A stretch of 64,000 bases of DNA from Pedobacter steynii (GTDB taxonomy: Bacteria; Bacteroidota; Bacteroidia; Sphingobacteriales; Sphingobacteriaceae): positions 744,001 to 808,000 of the forward strand of contig NZ_FNGY01000001.1 in assembly GCF_900103665.1 (NCBI RefSeq), read 5' to 3'. Of this stretch, positions 18,102 to 26,790 are shown one piece after another. The position numbers and the translations under genes are program-made. The notes under the pieces are model-generated. The model was not told where the DNA came from, did not search any database, and saw only the letters and a program-made list of their open reading frames with translations. The number at the start of each line of letters is the position of its first letter. Position 1 is the first letter of the stretch.

Positions 18102-18353
18102 CTAGTATTGCTGTCTGTTGTAAGCTGCGGAAAAATCAGTTCTCATGGTCTTGAATCGTTCTACTACGGTGGCAATAAACGCTTCGTCCAGCATTTGAAA
18201 TATCTCATTTGCCCCTCCTCCACTCAGGTCTAATTCAGATAATTTATAACTCTGTTCCAGTGTTCCCTGTTCAAACTTTACAATGTATTTCTGGTTCATA
18301 TTGAATAGGGTGATCTTGCATTCCGGATGTGGTAGTTCTGCTATTACTCTCAT
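18102..18353 (-). CDS. Conserved Bacteroidota hypothetical protein
   Basis: An 83-residue protein starting MRVIAELPHPECKITLF. It has no signal peptide and no membrane segment. The pattern (short beta-rich N-half, a Gly-Gly-Gly turn, then a helix FQMLDEAFIATVVERFKTMRTDF) is one I recall as a widespread uncharacterised family in Sphingobacteria and Flavobacteria. ATG 18353 is chosen because the longer upstream reading frame runs into the terminator of the preceding peptidase gene. Function unknown. Confidence 0.8.
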   Translation of the reverse strand: MRVIAELPHPECKITLFNMNQKYIVKFEQGTLEQSYKLSELDLSGGGANEIFQMLDEAFIATVVERFKTMRTDFSAAYNRQQY

Positions 18354-18369
18354 GTTTTTTTCTTTAATA

Positions 18370-18405
18370 AAAAGCCGTCGTTTCAAATGATGAAAGACGG
18401 CTTTT
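18370..18405 (-). terminator. Terminator of the S46 peptidase gene
   Basis: GACGGCTTTT (18405-18396 strand-wise AAAAGCCGTC) pairs with 18370-18379 as a 10-bp stem, extended inward by five more pairs past a one-base bulge. It lies 16 nt after the peptidase stop and is followed by T-rich sequence on the minus strand. Confidence 0.8.
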
Positions 18406-18420
18406 CGGTTTTATCTGTTA

Positions 18421-20589
18421 TTATAGTTTAACGCCCATTTCCCTGATCAGGAAATCTGCTTTGTCGATTTTTGCGGCTACCCATAGTACGTAACGAATGT
18501 CAACGCCTATTGATCTGCTATAGCTTTCATTCCATGCATAATCGTTGATGGTTGCTCCATAAGCGCGGTCAAAGTTGACGCCGATGAGCTCACCTTTGGC
18601 ATTCATGATTGGAGAACCAGAATTTCCTCCTGTAGTATCCATGTTGTAAAGGAAGGATACCGGAACGTCATTCAGGTCTTTCTTGGCAAAAGGGCCGAAA
18701 TCTTTGGCTTGCCATAGTGCCTTGATCTGGGCAGGATAGTCGAATTCCGGGTTTCCGGTTGTTCCTTTTTCCAGGATTCCTTTGATGGTGGTATAAGGTC
18801 TCATATAAGAGGCATCTGCAGGCCAATATCCTCTTACGTAGCCATAAGTAAGGCGTAGCGTGCTGTTGGCATCCGGGATGAAGTCCTTTTTCTTGAATTT
18901 CTCCTTTACGTTCACATAATCGCCCATTAACTTGTTCAATACACCTTCCCTGCGGTCTTTTTCCGGTTTGATCTCCGCGATTTGGCGGGCGAGGTCTTTT
19001 TCGAACAACAATAGACCGTCGTTATAGTCGGCAATGGCTTTAGGGGATTTTAAAAGCGTGTTCATGACATATGATTCGTCTTTTAGTTTGCTTAAACCGA
19101 GTGTGTTTTCAGTAAACTGGTCAATCACCGCGTTGCTGTTTGCGCCTTTACTCGTGACTTTATTTACGGCAGTTACTTTTTGGGTGGGGTTAAACGCTGC
19201 CGCATCTGTCAACATTCTTTTGAATATCTTTCTGTCTACCTCTATTTCATAGGCTTCATAAGTGTTGCTTAATGATTGCTTTAAGCCACCGATGTTCTGG
19301 TCGAAGAAATTCTGTTTCTCTGCAGCAGGTTGTGCATCTAATGCTGTTTTGAAGTTGTTGATGTTTCTTGATACGGACAGTAAGCTGGTGGAATTGTAAA
19401 TTTGAGCAAACCATAAGTCTCTCTGTGCGTCTCCGTTAATGAGTTTATATAAATTGTCAATATCACTCATTAGGTTGCCGTATTTTGCTTTTACATCTAC
19501 GTTGTTGTTGATGAACTGTGCCAATGAAGCGTCTTCTTCTTTCTTCTGTGAAATGAGGTCGATGCCTTTTAGTCCCTGAAGTTTTCCTCTGTAGTTTTTC
19601 AATACATTGGCATTTCTCTTGATTCTGGTGGCCAGCTTGATTTCGGTAGTTTTGTTTTTCTTGCCGGCACTTTCCATGGTGCTGTTTTGGAAGTCGTATA
19701 GTTCAGATACGTATGGCAAAACGTATTGCTGCTGATACTGGATGAATTCAGCAGGACGGTGGCGGAAAGTTTTTCCGGGATAACCTAAGATAAATACAAA
19801 ATCTTCTTCATTGGTGCCGCTTGGGTTTACTTTTAAGAATTTCTTAGGTGTATATGGAACGTTGTCTTTTGAGTATTTAGCAGGAGCGCCATCTTTTGCC
19901 ACATAGGCGCGCATGAAAGAAAAGTCTCCGGTATGACGTGGCCATACCCAGTTGTCGGTTTCGCCACCGTATTCGCCAATCTGGCGATTGGGTACGTAAA
20001 CCAGTCTGACATCCTGGATGGTTTTGTAGCGGAACAGTACATAGGTCTTTCCAATGAACATTTCTGAAACTTCAGCTTTAATACTTGGGTCTTTTTTCTC
20101 TGCTTCTACAGCGATATTCTTCATCGCATCGTTGATGAGTTTTAACCTGGAAGCGGGATCTTCGATCTGAGCAACTGCGCCCAGGATTCTGTCAGAAACA
20201 TCTTCATAACTATCGGTAATACGGCAGGTTAATCCTTTTGCTTCAATCTCCTGTTCATGTGATTTAGCGACAAATCCATTGGTCAGGTAATCGTGTTCGG
20301 GAGTGCTGGCCAGCTGTACCGCGCTGAATGCGCAATGGTGATTGGTGATGATGAGTCCTTCATTGGATATGAATGATCCTGTGCATCCGCCTACGTTAAC
20401 AAGGGCGTCTACAAGGCTGGTGCCATTGGGGTTGTAGATTTCATTTTGGTCGATCTTTAAGCCTGCTTTCTTTAAATCCAGTTTGTGGATTTCGCTTAAA
20501 GGGAACATTCCTTCATCCCAGGGCTTATAGCCCGACTGGAGGATTCCGAGTGCGAATAGTGAAGTAAATAATAAGGTTTTCTTATTCAT
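18421..20589 (-). CDS. S46 family dipeptidyl peptidase, DPP11-like (Asp/Glu-specific)
   Basis: A 722-residue exported serine dipeptidase that would cut dipeptides from peptide N-termini in the periplasm. A signal peptide is followed by DEGMFPLSEI, typical of S46. The catalytic His is in ITNHHC (His85) and the nucleophile in GGNSGSP (Ser657). Eighteen residues after this Ser, in GVNFDRAYG, stands Arg675. In Porphyromonas gingivalis enzymes the residue at this spacing is Arg in DPP11, which prefers Asp/Glu at P1, and Gly in DPP7. So acidic specificity is inferred. Transcribed alone from a promoter back to back with the msrC-like gene. Confidence 0.93.
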   Translation of the reverse strand: MNKKTLLFTSLFALGILQSGYKPWDEGMFPLSEIHKLDLKKAGLKIDQNEIYNPNGTSLVDALVNVGGCTGSFISNEGLIITNHHCAFSAVQLASTPEHDYLTNGFVAKSHEQEIEAKGLTCRITDSYEDVSDRILGAVAQIEDPASRLKLINDAMKNIAVEAEKKDPSIKAEVSEMFIGKTYVLFRYKTIQDVRLVYVPNRQIGEYGGETDNWVWPRHTGDFSFMRAYVAKDGAPAKYSKDNVPYTPKKFLKVNPSGTNEEDFVFILGYPGKTFRHRPAEFIQYQQQYVLPYVSELYDFQNSTMESAGKKNKTTEIKLATRIKRNANVLKNYRGKLQGLKGIDLISQKKEEDASLAQFINNNVDVKAKYGNLMSDIDNLYKLINGDAQRDLWFAQIYNSTSLLSVSRNINNFKTALDAQPAAEKQNFFDQNIGGLKQSLSNTYEAYEIEVDRKIFKRMLTDAAAFNPTQKVTAVNKVTSKGANSNAVIDQFTENTLGLSKLKDESYVMNTLLKSPKAIADYNDGLLLFEKDLARQIAEIKPEKDRREGVLNKLMGDYVNVKEKFKKKDFIPDANSTLRLTYGYVRGYWPADASYMRPYTTIKGILEKGTTGNPEFDYPAQIKALWQAKDFGPFAKKDLNDVPVSFLYNMDTTGGNSGSPIMNAKGELIGVNFDRAYGATINDYAWNESYSRSIGVDIRYVLWVAAKIDKADFLIREMGVKL

Positions 20590-20617
20590 TTCGATGGTGT
20601 GTTTATTTATGAAACCC

Positions 20618-20625
20618 CAAACTTA
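20618..20625 (-). promoter_or_regulatory. -7 element of the S46 peptidase promoter
   Basis: TAAGTTTG on the minus strand fits TAnnTTTG and lies 29 nt before ATG 20589. No good -33 TTTG was found. Confidence 0.4.
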
Positions 20626-20661
20626 GATAAAATTTCGGCAACATTTAGGATTGCGCTTTTG

Positions 20662-20669
20662 TATCTTTG
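20662..20669 (+). promoter_or_regulatory. -7 element of the methionine sulfoxide reductase promoter
   Basis: TATCTTTG fits TAnnTTTG. A start near 20675 leaves ~20 nt before ATG 20696 but only ~9 nt before ATG 20684, which slightly favours the downstream start. Confidence 0.4.
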
Positions 20670-20695
20670 GGTGTTAAATACTAATGAAATGTGAT

Positions 20696-21172
20696 ATGGC
20701 AGAAGATTTAAAGATTGTTACAGATATCAGTAAAGAAGCGCAGTACCGCTCCTTAATTCCTCAGATAGCGGCATTAATCCAGGGCGAGCCTGATCAGGTT
20801 GCAAACCTGGCAAATATCGCTGCGGCCCTCAAAGAGCAGTTCGGCTGGTTCTGGGTGGGATTCTATCTGGTGAAGAATGAGGTGTTGGTTTTGGGGCCAT
20901 TTCAGGGGCCTGTTGCCTGTACCAGGATTCAAAAGGGAAAAGGCGTTTGTGGGGCTTCCTGGTTACAGGGAGAGACTTTGATTGTTCCCGATGTGGAGGA
21001 GTTTCCCGGTCATATTGCCTGCGCTGCGGCATCCCGTTCGGAGATCGTTTTGCCTTTGTTTAAGGATGGAGAAGTGATCGGTGTTTTAGATGTGGATAGT
21101 GAGCACCTTGCTCATTTTGATGAAGTTGATGCGAAATACTTAAAGGAAATAATTAGTTTACTGGATGCCTAA
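20696..21172 (+). CDS. msrC: Free methionine-(R)-sulfoxide reductase, GAF fold
   Basis: A 158-residue cytosolic GAF-domain enzyme of the YebR/fRMsr family, which reduces free methionine-R-sulfoxide using catalytic cysteines recycled by thioredoxin. The family signature is clear: FGWFWVGFYLV, GPVACTRI with the first Cys, GKGVCGASW with the second, and GHIACAAASRSEIVLPL with the catalytic Cys. The C-terminus (VIGVLDVDSEHLAHFDEVD) is the usual GAF end. An ATG 12 nt upstream (20684) is also possible. The next gene overlaps its end by 8 nt, so the two repair enzymes are co-translated. Confidence 0.92.
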   Translation: MAEDLKIVTDISKEAQYRSLIPQIAALIQGEPDQVANLANIAAALKEQFGWFWVGFYLVKNEVLVLGPFQGPVACTRIQKGKGVCGASWLQGETLIVPDVEEFPGHIACAAASRSEIVLPLFKDGEVIGVLDVDSEHLAHFDEVDAKYLKEIISLLDA

Positions 21173-21770
21173 ATTGCCTGTTTCCTTTTATCAGAATGAG
21201 GACGTGAATGCGCTTGCCCTGCAGCTCCTTGGGAAGCGGTTGTTTACCTGCATCGGCGGAGAGGTTACCGGCGGAATCATCGTGGAAACTGAAGCTTATA
21301 AAGGAGTCGAAGATAAAGCATCCCATGCCTATGGAGGGCGTTTTACAGACAGAACCAAAGTGATGTATGAGAACGGAGGATTGTCTTATGTATACCTTTG
21401 TTATGGAATTCATCACTTGTTCAATGTCGTTACGGGACCGGAAAAAACACCTCATGCCGTGTTGGTCCGGGGACTGGAGCCGCTGACTGGTTTGGAGTTG
21501 ATGATGGAAAGAAGAAGGATGTCTGTCCTGAAGCCCAATATTACTGCGGGACCTGGCGCTTTAGCGAAGGCGATGGGAATTGATCGTCTGCTGAATGCTA
21601 AAGACCTTACCGGAGAGGAAATCTGGATTGAGGATGCGGTGCCTGGCTGGAACAGTAATGAAGTGATAGCAGGACCAAGAATCGGGGTTGATTATGCCGG
21701 AGACCATGCATTATTGCCCTGGAGGTATTATGTCAAAGGCAATAAATATGTGAGCAAACCAAGAAGCTGA
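21165..21770 (+). CDS. mpg: 3-methyladenine DNA glycosylase (AAG/MPG family)
   Basis: A 201-residue monofunctional glycosylase that removes alkylated or deaminated purines. Family landmarks: LLGKRLFT near the N-terminus, the catalytic Glu in IVETEAYKG, DKASHAYGGR, the intercalating-Tyr region SYVYLCYGIHHLFNVV, and AVLVRGLEPL. The C-terminal GPRIGVDYAGD...PWRYYV is also typical. Length is normal for bacterial members. Its start lies inside the end of the msrC-like gene in another frame, coupling oxidised-methionine repair with DNA base repair. Confidence 0.95.
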   Translation: MPKLPVSFYQNEDVNALALQLLGKRLFTCIGGEVTGGIIVETEAYKGVEDKASHAYGGRFTDRTKVMYENGGLSYVYLCYGIHHLFNVVTGPEKTPHAVLVRGLEPLTGLELMMERRRMSVLKPNITAGPGALAKAMGIDRLLNAKDLTGEEIWIEDAVPGWNSNEVIAGPRIGVDYAGDHALLPWRYYVKGNKYVSKPRS

Positions 21771-21851
21771 TCAGCCCGAAAAAAATAGGTTGTGGATAAC
21801 AAAAAGGCAGGTAAGTTTATTTATCTGCCTTTTTTATTGATATTTGAAACA

Positions 21852-23141
21852 ATGAAATTTGAGAACACTTTAGCTTTTGCGCAAAGCCTGGATCAGGCAG
21901 ATTTGCTTTCTGATAGAAGAAACGATTTCTTGTTTCCTCAACAAAATGGAAAACCTTTTATCTATTTGTGTGGTAACTCTTTAGGTTTGCAGCCTAAAGC
22001 AGCACGTGAAGTGTTGGAACTGCAATTGAGTAACTGGGAAAACCTGGCCGTTGAAGGTTGGTTTGAAGGAAGCAGCCCCTGGATGTTTTACCATAAGGAG
22101 CTTAAAAAATTGATGGCACCTATCGTTGGTGCATCTCCATTGGAGGTTTGTCCGATGAATACATTGACGGTAAATCTCCATCTTTTGATGGTCAGCTTCT
22201 ATAAACCTGCAGGCAGCCGTTTCAAAATTATCATGGAAGCCGGCGCTTTTCCTTCAGATCAGTATGCGATCGAAAGCCAGGTTCGTTTTCATGGTTTTGA
22301 TCCTAAAGATGCTATTATTGAAGTGAGCCCAAGAGCAGGTGAATATACGCTTAGAACGGAAGATATTATAGCAGAGATCGAAGCAAATGGGGCAGAGATT
22401 GCCCTCGTGTTGTTTGGTGGTGTAAATTATTTCACCGGACAGTGGTTTGATATGGAAGCGATCACCAAAGCAGGTCATGCGGTAGGTGCAATCGTTGGAT
22501 TCGATCTGGCACATGCGGCAGGAAATGTGCCTTTAAAACTGCACGACTGGAACATAGATTTTGCCTGCTGGTGTTCTTATAAATACCAGAACTCCGGTCC
22601 GGGAGGCATCAGTGGGATCTTTGTGCACGACAAACATTTCGGAGATACCACACTCAACCGCTTCGCGGGATGGTGGGGTTATCAGGAACAGCAACGGTTT
22701 AAGATGGAGAAGGGATTTGTTCCAGAAGCAGGTGCAGACGGCTGGCAGATCAGCTGTACGCAGGTGATGCCTATGGCACTCTACCATGCCTCACTTTTGA
22801 ACTTTGAAAAAGCAGGATTTATTGAGCCTTTAAGGGCTAAAAGTAAAACTTTAACTTCTTATCTGATTTACCTTGTCAATGAGGTGAATAGCTCCCTTGG
22901 AGAGGAGCAGTTTAAGGTGATTACCCCTGCCGAAGAAAAAGACCGTGGTGCACAGGTTTCTATCATCGCCAAACAGGATGGAAAGGAAATTTTTCAACAG
23001 TTGGTTGCGCATAATGTGCTGGGCGATTGGAGGGAACCTAATGTGATCCGTTTGAGTCCTGTTCCAATGTACAACTCTTTTGAAGATGTATTTCTTTGTG
23101 CAGAGCTGATGCTTAAAATAAGTAAGGAGCTACGCCGATGA
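21852..23141 (+). CDS. kynU: Kynureninase
   Basis: A 429-residue PLP enzyme that cleaves kynurenine or 3-hydroxykynurenine to (3-hydroxy)anthranilate and alanine. Start chosen at ATG 21852 (MKFENTLAFAQSLD); 20 extra codons upstream do not fit the family. Landmarks: YLCGNSLGLQPK near the N-terminus, FDLAHAAGN (the Asp binds PLP nitrogen), WCSYKYQNSGPGG with the Schiff-base Lys, and RLSPVPMYNSFED at the C-terminus. No other tryptophan or NAD genes are adjacent. A bestrophin gene overlaps its stop by 4 nt. Confidence 0.96.
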   Translation: MKFENTLAFAQSLDQADLLSDRRNDFLFPQQNGKPFIYLCGNSLGLQPKAAREVLELQLSNWENLAVEGWFEGSSPWMFYHKELKKLMAPIVGASPLEVCPMNTLTVNLHLLMVSFYKPAGSRFKIIMEAGAFPSDQYAIESQVRFHGFDPKDAIIEVSPRAGEYTLRTEDIIAEIEANGAEIALVLFGGVNYFTGQWFDMEAITKAGHAVGAIVGFDLAHAAGNVPLKLHDWNIDFACWCSYKYQNSGPGGISGIFVHDKHFGDTTLNRFAGWWGYQEQQRFKMEKGFVPEAGADGWQISCTQVMPMALYHASLLNFEKAGFIEPLRAKSKTLTSYLIYLVNEVNSSLGEEQFKVITPAEEKDRGAQVSIIAKQDGKEIFQQLVAHNVLGDWREPNVIRLSPVPMYNSFEDVFLCAELMLKISKELRR

Positions 23142-23998
23142 TCCATTATAATCCCAAAGACTGGATCACCTTTATCTTTCATTTCGATAAAGCAGATACC
23201 TTCAGGAAATTATGGCCATTGATGATTAGTGTGGCGATATTCTCCGGAGCGATCGCTTATCTGGAGCTCAATTACCTGAAGCTTTCGGAGAGTTCTTATG
23301 TGAAAAATATTGGAATGATGCATAGCCTGCTTGGCTTTGTGATTTCCATGTTACTGGTGTTCCGGACCAATACCTCATACGACAGGTGGTGGGAAGGCCG
23401 TCGTTTGCTTGGTGCTTTAACCAATATCAGCCGGAATTTCGCAATAAAGATCAAGGCTTTGAGAATGAGTAAGGAAGATACTGAGTTTTTTGACTATGCG
23501 ATTCCTAAATATGCTTTCGCGTTAAAAGAACATTTAAGGGAGAAACAGTACTTTGGTAAAAACAGTTTGCTGATCGAAGTGGACGGAGGAAAGCACATTC
23601 CAAACCAGGTTGCAACAAGTATTTCCAGCAGGATATTTGATCTTCAGGCGGCAGGAAAGATCAGTCAGGAGCAATTGATTATACTTAATGCAGATGTTCA
23701 TCAGTTTACCGATATCTGTGGTGGCTGTGAGCGTATTAAGAGAACGCCAATTCCTTATTCTTATAGTGCTTTTATCAAGAAATTCCTTTTTATATATGTG
23801 ATTACCCTTCCTTTTGGATGGGTGTTTAGCCTGGGCTATTTTGTCATTCCTATTGTACCTTTTATCTTGTATGTACTGGCGAGTTTGGAGCTGATTGCAG
23901 AAGAGATCGAAGATCCGTTTGGTTTGGATGCGAACGATTTGCCGGTGGATGAGATTTGTAACAACATTGAAAAACATGTAGGGGAGATCTTAAATTAA
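23138..23998 (+). CDS. Bestrophin-family (UPF0187) anion channel
   Basis: A 286-residue integral membrane protein of the bacterial bestrophin family. Landmarks: an N-terminal KDWITFIFHFDKADTFRKL, the first hydrophobic hairpin, FRTNTSYDRWWEGRRLLG, RIKRTPIPYSYSAFIKKF in the pore region, and the acidic C-terminal EEIEDPFGLDANDLP. Family members form pentameric channels, chloride or cation selective. The ATGA overlap with kynU implies translational coupling. A link between the channel and kynurenine metabolism is not established. Confidence 0.92.
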   Translation: MIHYNPKDWITFIFHFDKADTFRKLWPLMISVAIFSGAIAYLELNYLKLSESSYVKNIGMMHSLLGFVISMLLVFRTNTSYDRWWEGRRLLGALTNISRNFAIKIKALRMSKEDTEFFDYAIPKYAFALKEHLREKQYFGKNSLLIEVDGGKHIPNQVATSISSRIFDLQAAGKISQEQLIILNADVHQFTDICGGCERIKRTPIPYSYSAFIKKFLFIYVITLPFGWVFSLGYFVIPIVPFILYVLASLELIAEEIEDPFGLDANDLPVDEICNNIEKHVGEILN

Positions 23999-24898
23999 AT
24001 GGTTAAGATTGCCTGGCATCATTTATTTGCACACCCTTTACCTGAAGGACACCGCTTTCCGATGATCAAGTATGAACTGATCCCGGGGCAGTTGTTGTAC
24101 GAAGGTGTAATCAGTGCTTCCAATTTGTTTGCGCCTGAACTGGTCTCAGAAGCGGTTATTTTGTTAAGTCATGATCCTGGTTATTGGGAACAGCTCAGGG
24201 ACTTGACCCTTCCGGCAAGGGAGCAAAGACGCATTGGCTTTCCCTTAAACGCGCAGCTGCTGGAAAGGGAGATGAGGATTGCCCAGGGAACGATTGATGG
24301 GGCAATCTATGCGAAAGCAAATGGGATTGCCTTTAATGTGGCCGGAGGGACGCATCATGCCGGGAGCAATTGGGGAGAGGGATTTTGTTTGCTGAATGAT
24401 CAGGCGATTGCAGCAAATTACCTGTTGAATGCCGGATTGGCATCCAGAATCCTGATCATAGATTTAGATGTTCATCAGGGAAACGGAACGGCAGAAATTT
24501 TTTATAATGAAGACCGGGTGTTTACGTTTTCTATGCACGGGGATAAGAATTTTCCTTTCAGAAAGGAAAGATCGGACCTGGACATCGCATTGGAAGACGG
24601 ACTTACTGATGAAAGGTTCTTAATGAAACTGGAAGAAACACTTCCTTTACTTTTAGCACATCAGCCGGATTTTGTATTTTACCTGTCGGGCGTAGATGTA
24701 TTGGAAAGCGATAAGCTCGGCAAGCTGGCCTTATCAAAAGAAGGCTGTAAAGCGCGCGACAGAAAAGTATTGCAATTTTGCAAAGACCACAACTTACCGG
24801 TACAGGTAAGTATGGGCGGAGGTTACTCTCCAAACATAAAAGACATTGTGGATGCACATTGTAATACATTTAAAATTGGTTTAGATATTTTTGAATAA
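23999..24898 (+). CDS. Class I/II histone deacetylase-like amidohydrolase
   Basis: A 299-residue arginase-fold zinc deacetylase of the bacterial HDAC/acetoin-utilisation group. Landmarks: HPLPEGHRFPMIKYEL at the N-terminus, GGTHHAG with the paired catalytic His, IIDLDVHQGNGTAEIF with zinc ligands Asp and His, and LSGVDVLESDKLGKL with the third ligand. Bacterial homologues act on acetylated small molecules, polyamines or proteins; the substrate is not evident. It starts directly after the bestrophin stop and is followed after 2 nt by topoisomerase III, so it sits inside an operon. Confidence 0.93.
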   Translation: MVKIAWHHLFAHPLPEGHRFPMIKYELIPGQLLYEGVISASNLFAPELVSEAVILLSHDPGYWEQLRDLTLPAREQRRIGFPLNAQLLEREMRIAQGTIDGAIYAKANGIAFNVAGGTHHAGSNWGEGFCLLNDQAIAANYLLNAGLASRILIIDLDVHQGNGTAEIFYNEDRVFTFSMHGDKNFPFRKERSDLDIALEDGLTDERFLMKLEETLPLLLAHQPDFVFYLSGVDVLESDKLGKLALSKEGCKARDRKVLQFCKDHNLPVQVSMGGGYSPNIKDIVDAHCNTFKIGLDIFE

Positions 24899-24900
24899 TT

Positions 24901-26772
24901 ATGAAGATTGTAATTGCAGAAAAACCCTCTGTAGGGCGTGAGTTGGCGAAAGTCTTCGGTGCTACAACAAGAAAGGATGGATATATTGAAGGAAACGGGT
25001 ATTCTTTTACCTGGGCCTTTGGGCATTTACTTCAATTGGCTCCGCCACAGGAATACGGTTTTATAGGTTGGAGAAGGCAACATTTGCCGATGCTGCCCAA
25101 GAAATTTAAACTCGCGATCCGCAAAATCAAGACGAAAGACGGCCTGGTGGAGGATCCGGGAGTAAGAAAGCAGCTGGACATCATAAAAATGCTTTTTGAT
25201 GAGGCTACGGAGATTATCGTTGCGACGGATGCGGGGAGGGAAGGCGAATTGATCTTCCGCTATATCTATTATTTTCTGAAATGTAAAAAGCCTTTTAAGC
25301 GGCTCTGGATTTCTTCTCAAACTGATGAGGCGATTAAAGAGGGCTTCCGCAACCTTAAACCGGGCACGGATTACGATACTTTATTTAATTCCGCACATTG
25401 CAGGTCGGAATCTGATTGGCTGGTGGGCATGAATGCCACACAGGCTTTGAGCATATCTGCGGGTAACCGTTCCGTATTGTCGCTGGGAAGGGTGCAAACG
25501 CCTACATTGGCGATGATTTGCTCCCGTTTTCTGGAAATTAAGAACTTTGTTCCGCAGACCTATTACCAGCTGGCGATCCAACTGGATAAGGACGGACAGC
25601 TCTTTAAAGCCATTTCTGTAAGTAATTTTAACAATAAGGAAGAGGCGCAGGGTTTGTTTGATCAGATTCAGGATGTGGCAGGTGGTTTTCCCAATGGAGG
25701 TAAGATCCTCAGTGTGGAAGCCAAGCCAAGAAAAGAGCCACCTCCGCTGTTACATGATTTAAGTAGTTTACAGCAGGAAGCAAATAAGCGCAAGGGTTTT
25801 ACTGCCGATCAGACACTTAGTTTGTTACAGGGCTTGTATGAGAGTAAACTGGTTACTTACCCCCGTACCGGGAGCAGGTATATCGGCGATGATGTTTTTG
25901 CAGGCGTACCGAATCTGATTGATAAATTAAAAGAACACAAAGATTTTGGTAAACAGGCAGAGTTCCTGAGTACTGCGAAGTTGAGCAAGAGAAGTGTAAA
26001 TGCCAAAAAAGTAACGGATCACCATGCGATCCTTCCTACCGGGGAATCGGCTTATCAATTGAGTGGTGATAAGCAGGCGATCTACGACATGGTTGTGGGC
26101 CGTATGCTGGAGGCATTTCATCAGGAATGTGTGAAAGAAATCACCAAAATATCTGTGGAATCCGGTTCTGTATTCATTGCCAATGGAACGGTAATCCGTT
26201 CTGCGGGCTGGCGGGCTGTGTTCAACGAAAATGACGAAGAGAAAAAAGATGAGGAAAATCCTTCTCTACCTAAAGTAAAAGCAGGAGAGGAATTGCCGGT
26301 GGTCAATAAAGCTTTTATGGAAAAGCAGACCAAGCCAAAACCAATGTACAATGAAGCTTCGTTGCTTAAAGCCCTGGAAACTTCAGGTAAGGACATCGAG
26401 GATGAGGAATTACGTTATGCGATGAAAGACAGTGGACTGGGAACTCCGGCTACCAGGGCTTCCATTATCGAAACGCTGATCAACAGGGAATACATCCTTC
26501 GCGAAAAGAGAAACCTGGTGCCGACTCCGAAAGGGCTGGCGGTATATGATGTGGTGAAAGACCAGAAAATTGCGCAGGCAGAATTAACCGGACAGTGGGA
26601 GAAACGCCTGGAAGAAATCCGGTCGGGAGCCTCTGTGGCTGATTTTAAGGCGGAGATTACGGAGTATACCAAAGCAATTACCCATGAGATGTTACTGGCG
26701 GGGAATGGTCTGGCTGCGAAGTTAAGTCCGCCGAAAGAAGAAAAACCAGCGGAAACACCTGCTGCAACATAA
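24901..26772 (+). CDS. topB: DNA topoisomerase III (type IA)
   Basis: A 623-residue type IA topoisomerase that passes single strands and decatenates replication and recombination intermediates, often with RecQ (a recQ gene lies at 46.2 kb). The N-terminal TOPRIM domain starts KIVIAEKPSVGRELA and carries the acidic motif DAGREGE. The active-site Tyr is in LVTYPRTGSRYI. Then come HHAILPT and GLGTPATRASIIETL. The C-terminus is short and has no zinc-binding Cys cluster, as usual for TopB rather than TopA. It ends the kynU-bestrophin-deacetylase run. Confidence 0.95.
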   Translation: MKIVIAEKPSVGRELAKVFGATTRKDGYIEGNGYSFTWAFGHLLQLAPPQEYGFIGWRRQHLPMLPKKFKLAIRKIKTKDGLVEDPGVRKQLDIIKMLFDEATEIIVATDAGREGELIFRYIYYFLKCKKPFKRLWISSQTDEAIKEGFRNLKPGTDYDTLFNSAHCRSESDWLVGMNATQALSISAGNRSVLSLGRVQTPTLAMICSRFLEIKNFVPQTYYQLAIQLDKDGQLFKAISVSNFNNKEEAQGLFDQIQDVAGGFPNGGKILSVEAKPRKEPPPLLHDLSSLQQEANKRKGFTADQTLSLLQGLYESKLVTYPRTGSRYIGDDVFAGVPNLIDKLKEHKDFGKQAEFLSTAKLSKRSVNAKKVTDHHAILPTGESAYQLSGDKQAIYDMVVGRMLEAFHQECVKEITKISVESGSVFIANGTVIRSAGWRAVFNENDEEKKDEENPSLPKVKAGEELPVVNKAFMEKQTKPKPMYNEASLLKALETSGKDIEDEELRYAMKDSGLGTPATRASIIETLINREYILREKRNLVPTPKGLAVYDVVKDQKIAQAELTGQWEKRLEEIRSGASVADFKAEITEYTKAITHEMLLAGNGLAAKLSPPKEEKPAETPAAT

Positions 26773-26790
26773 AATTTAATAAAACAGCCT

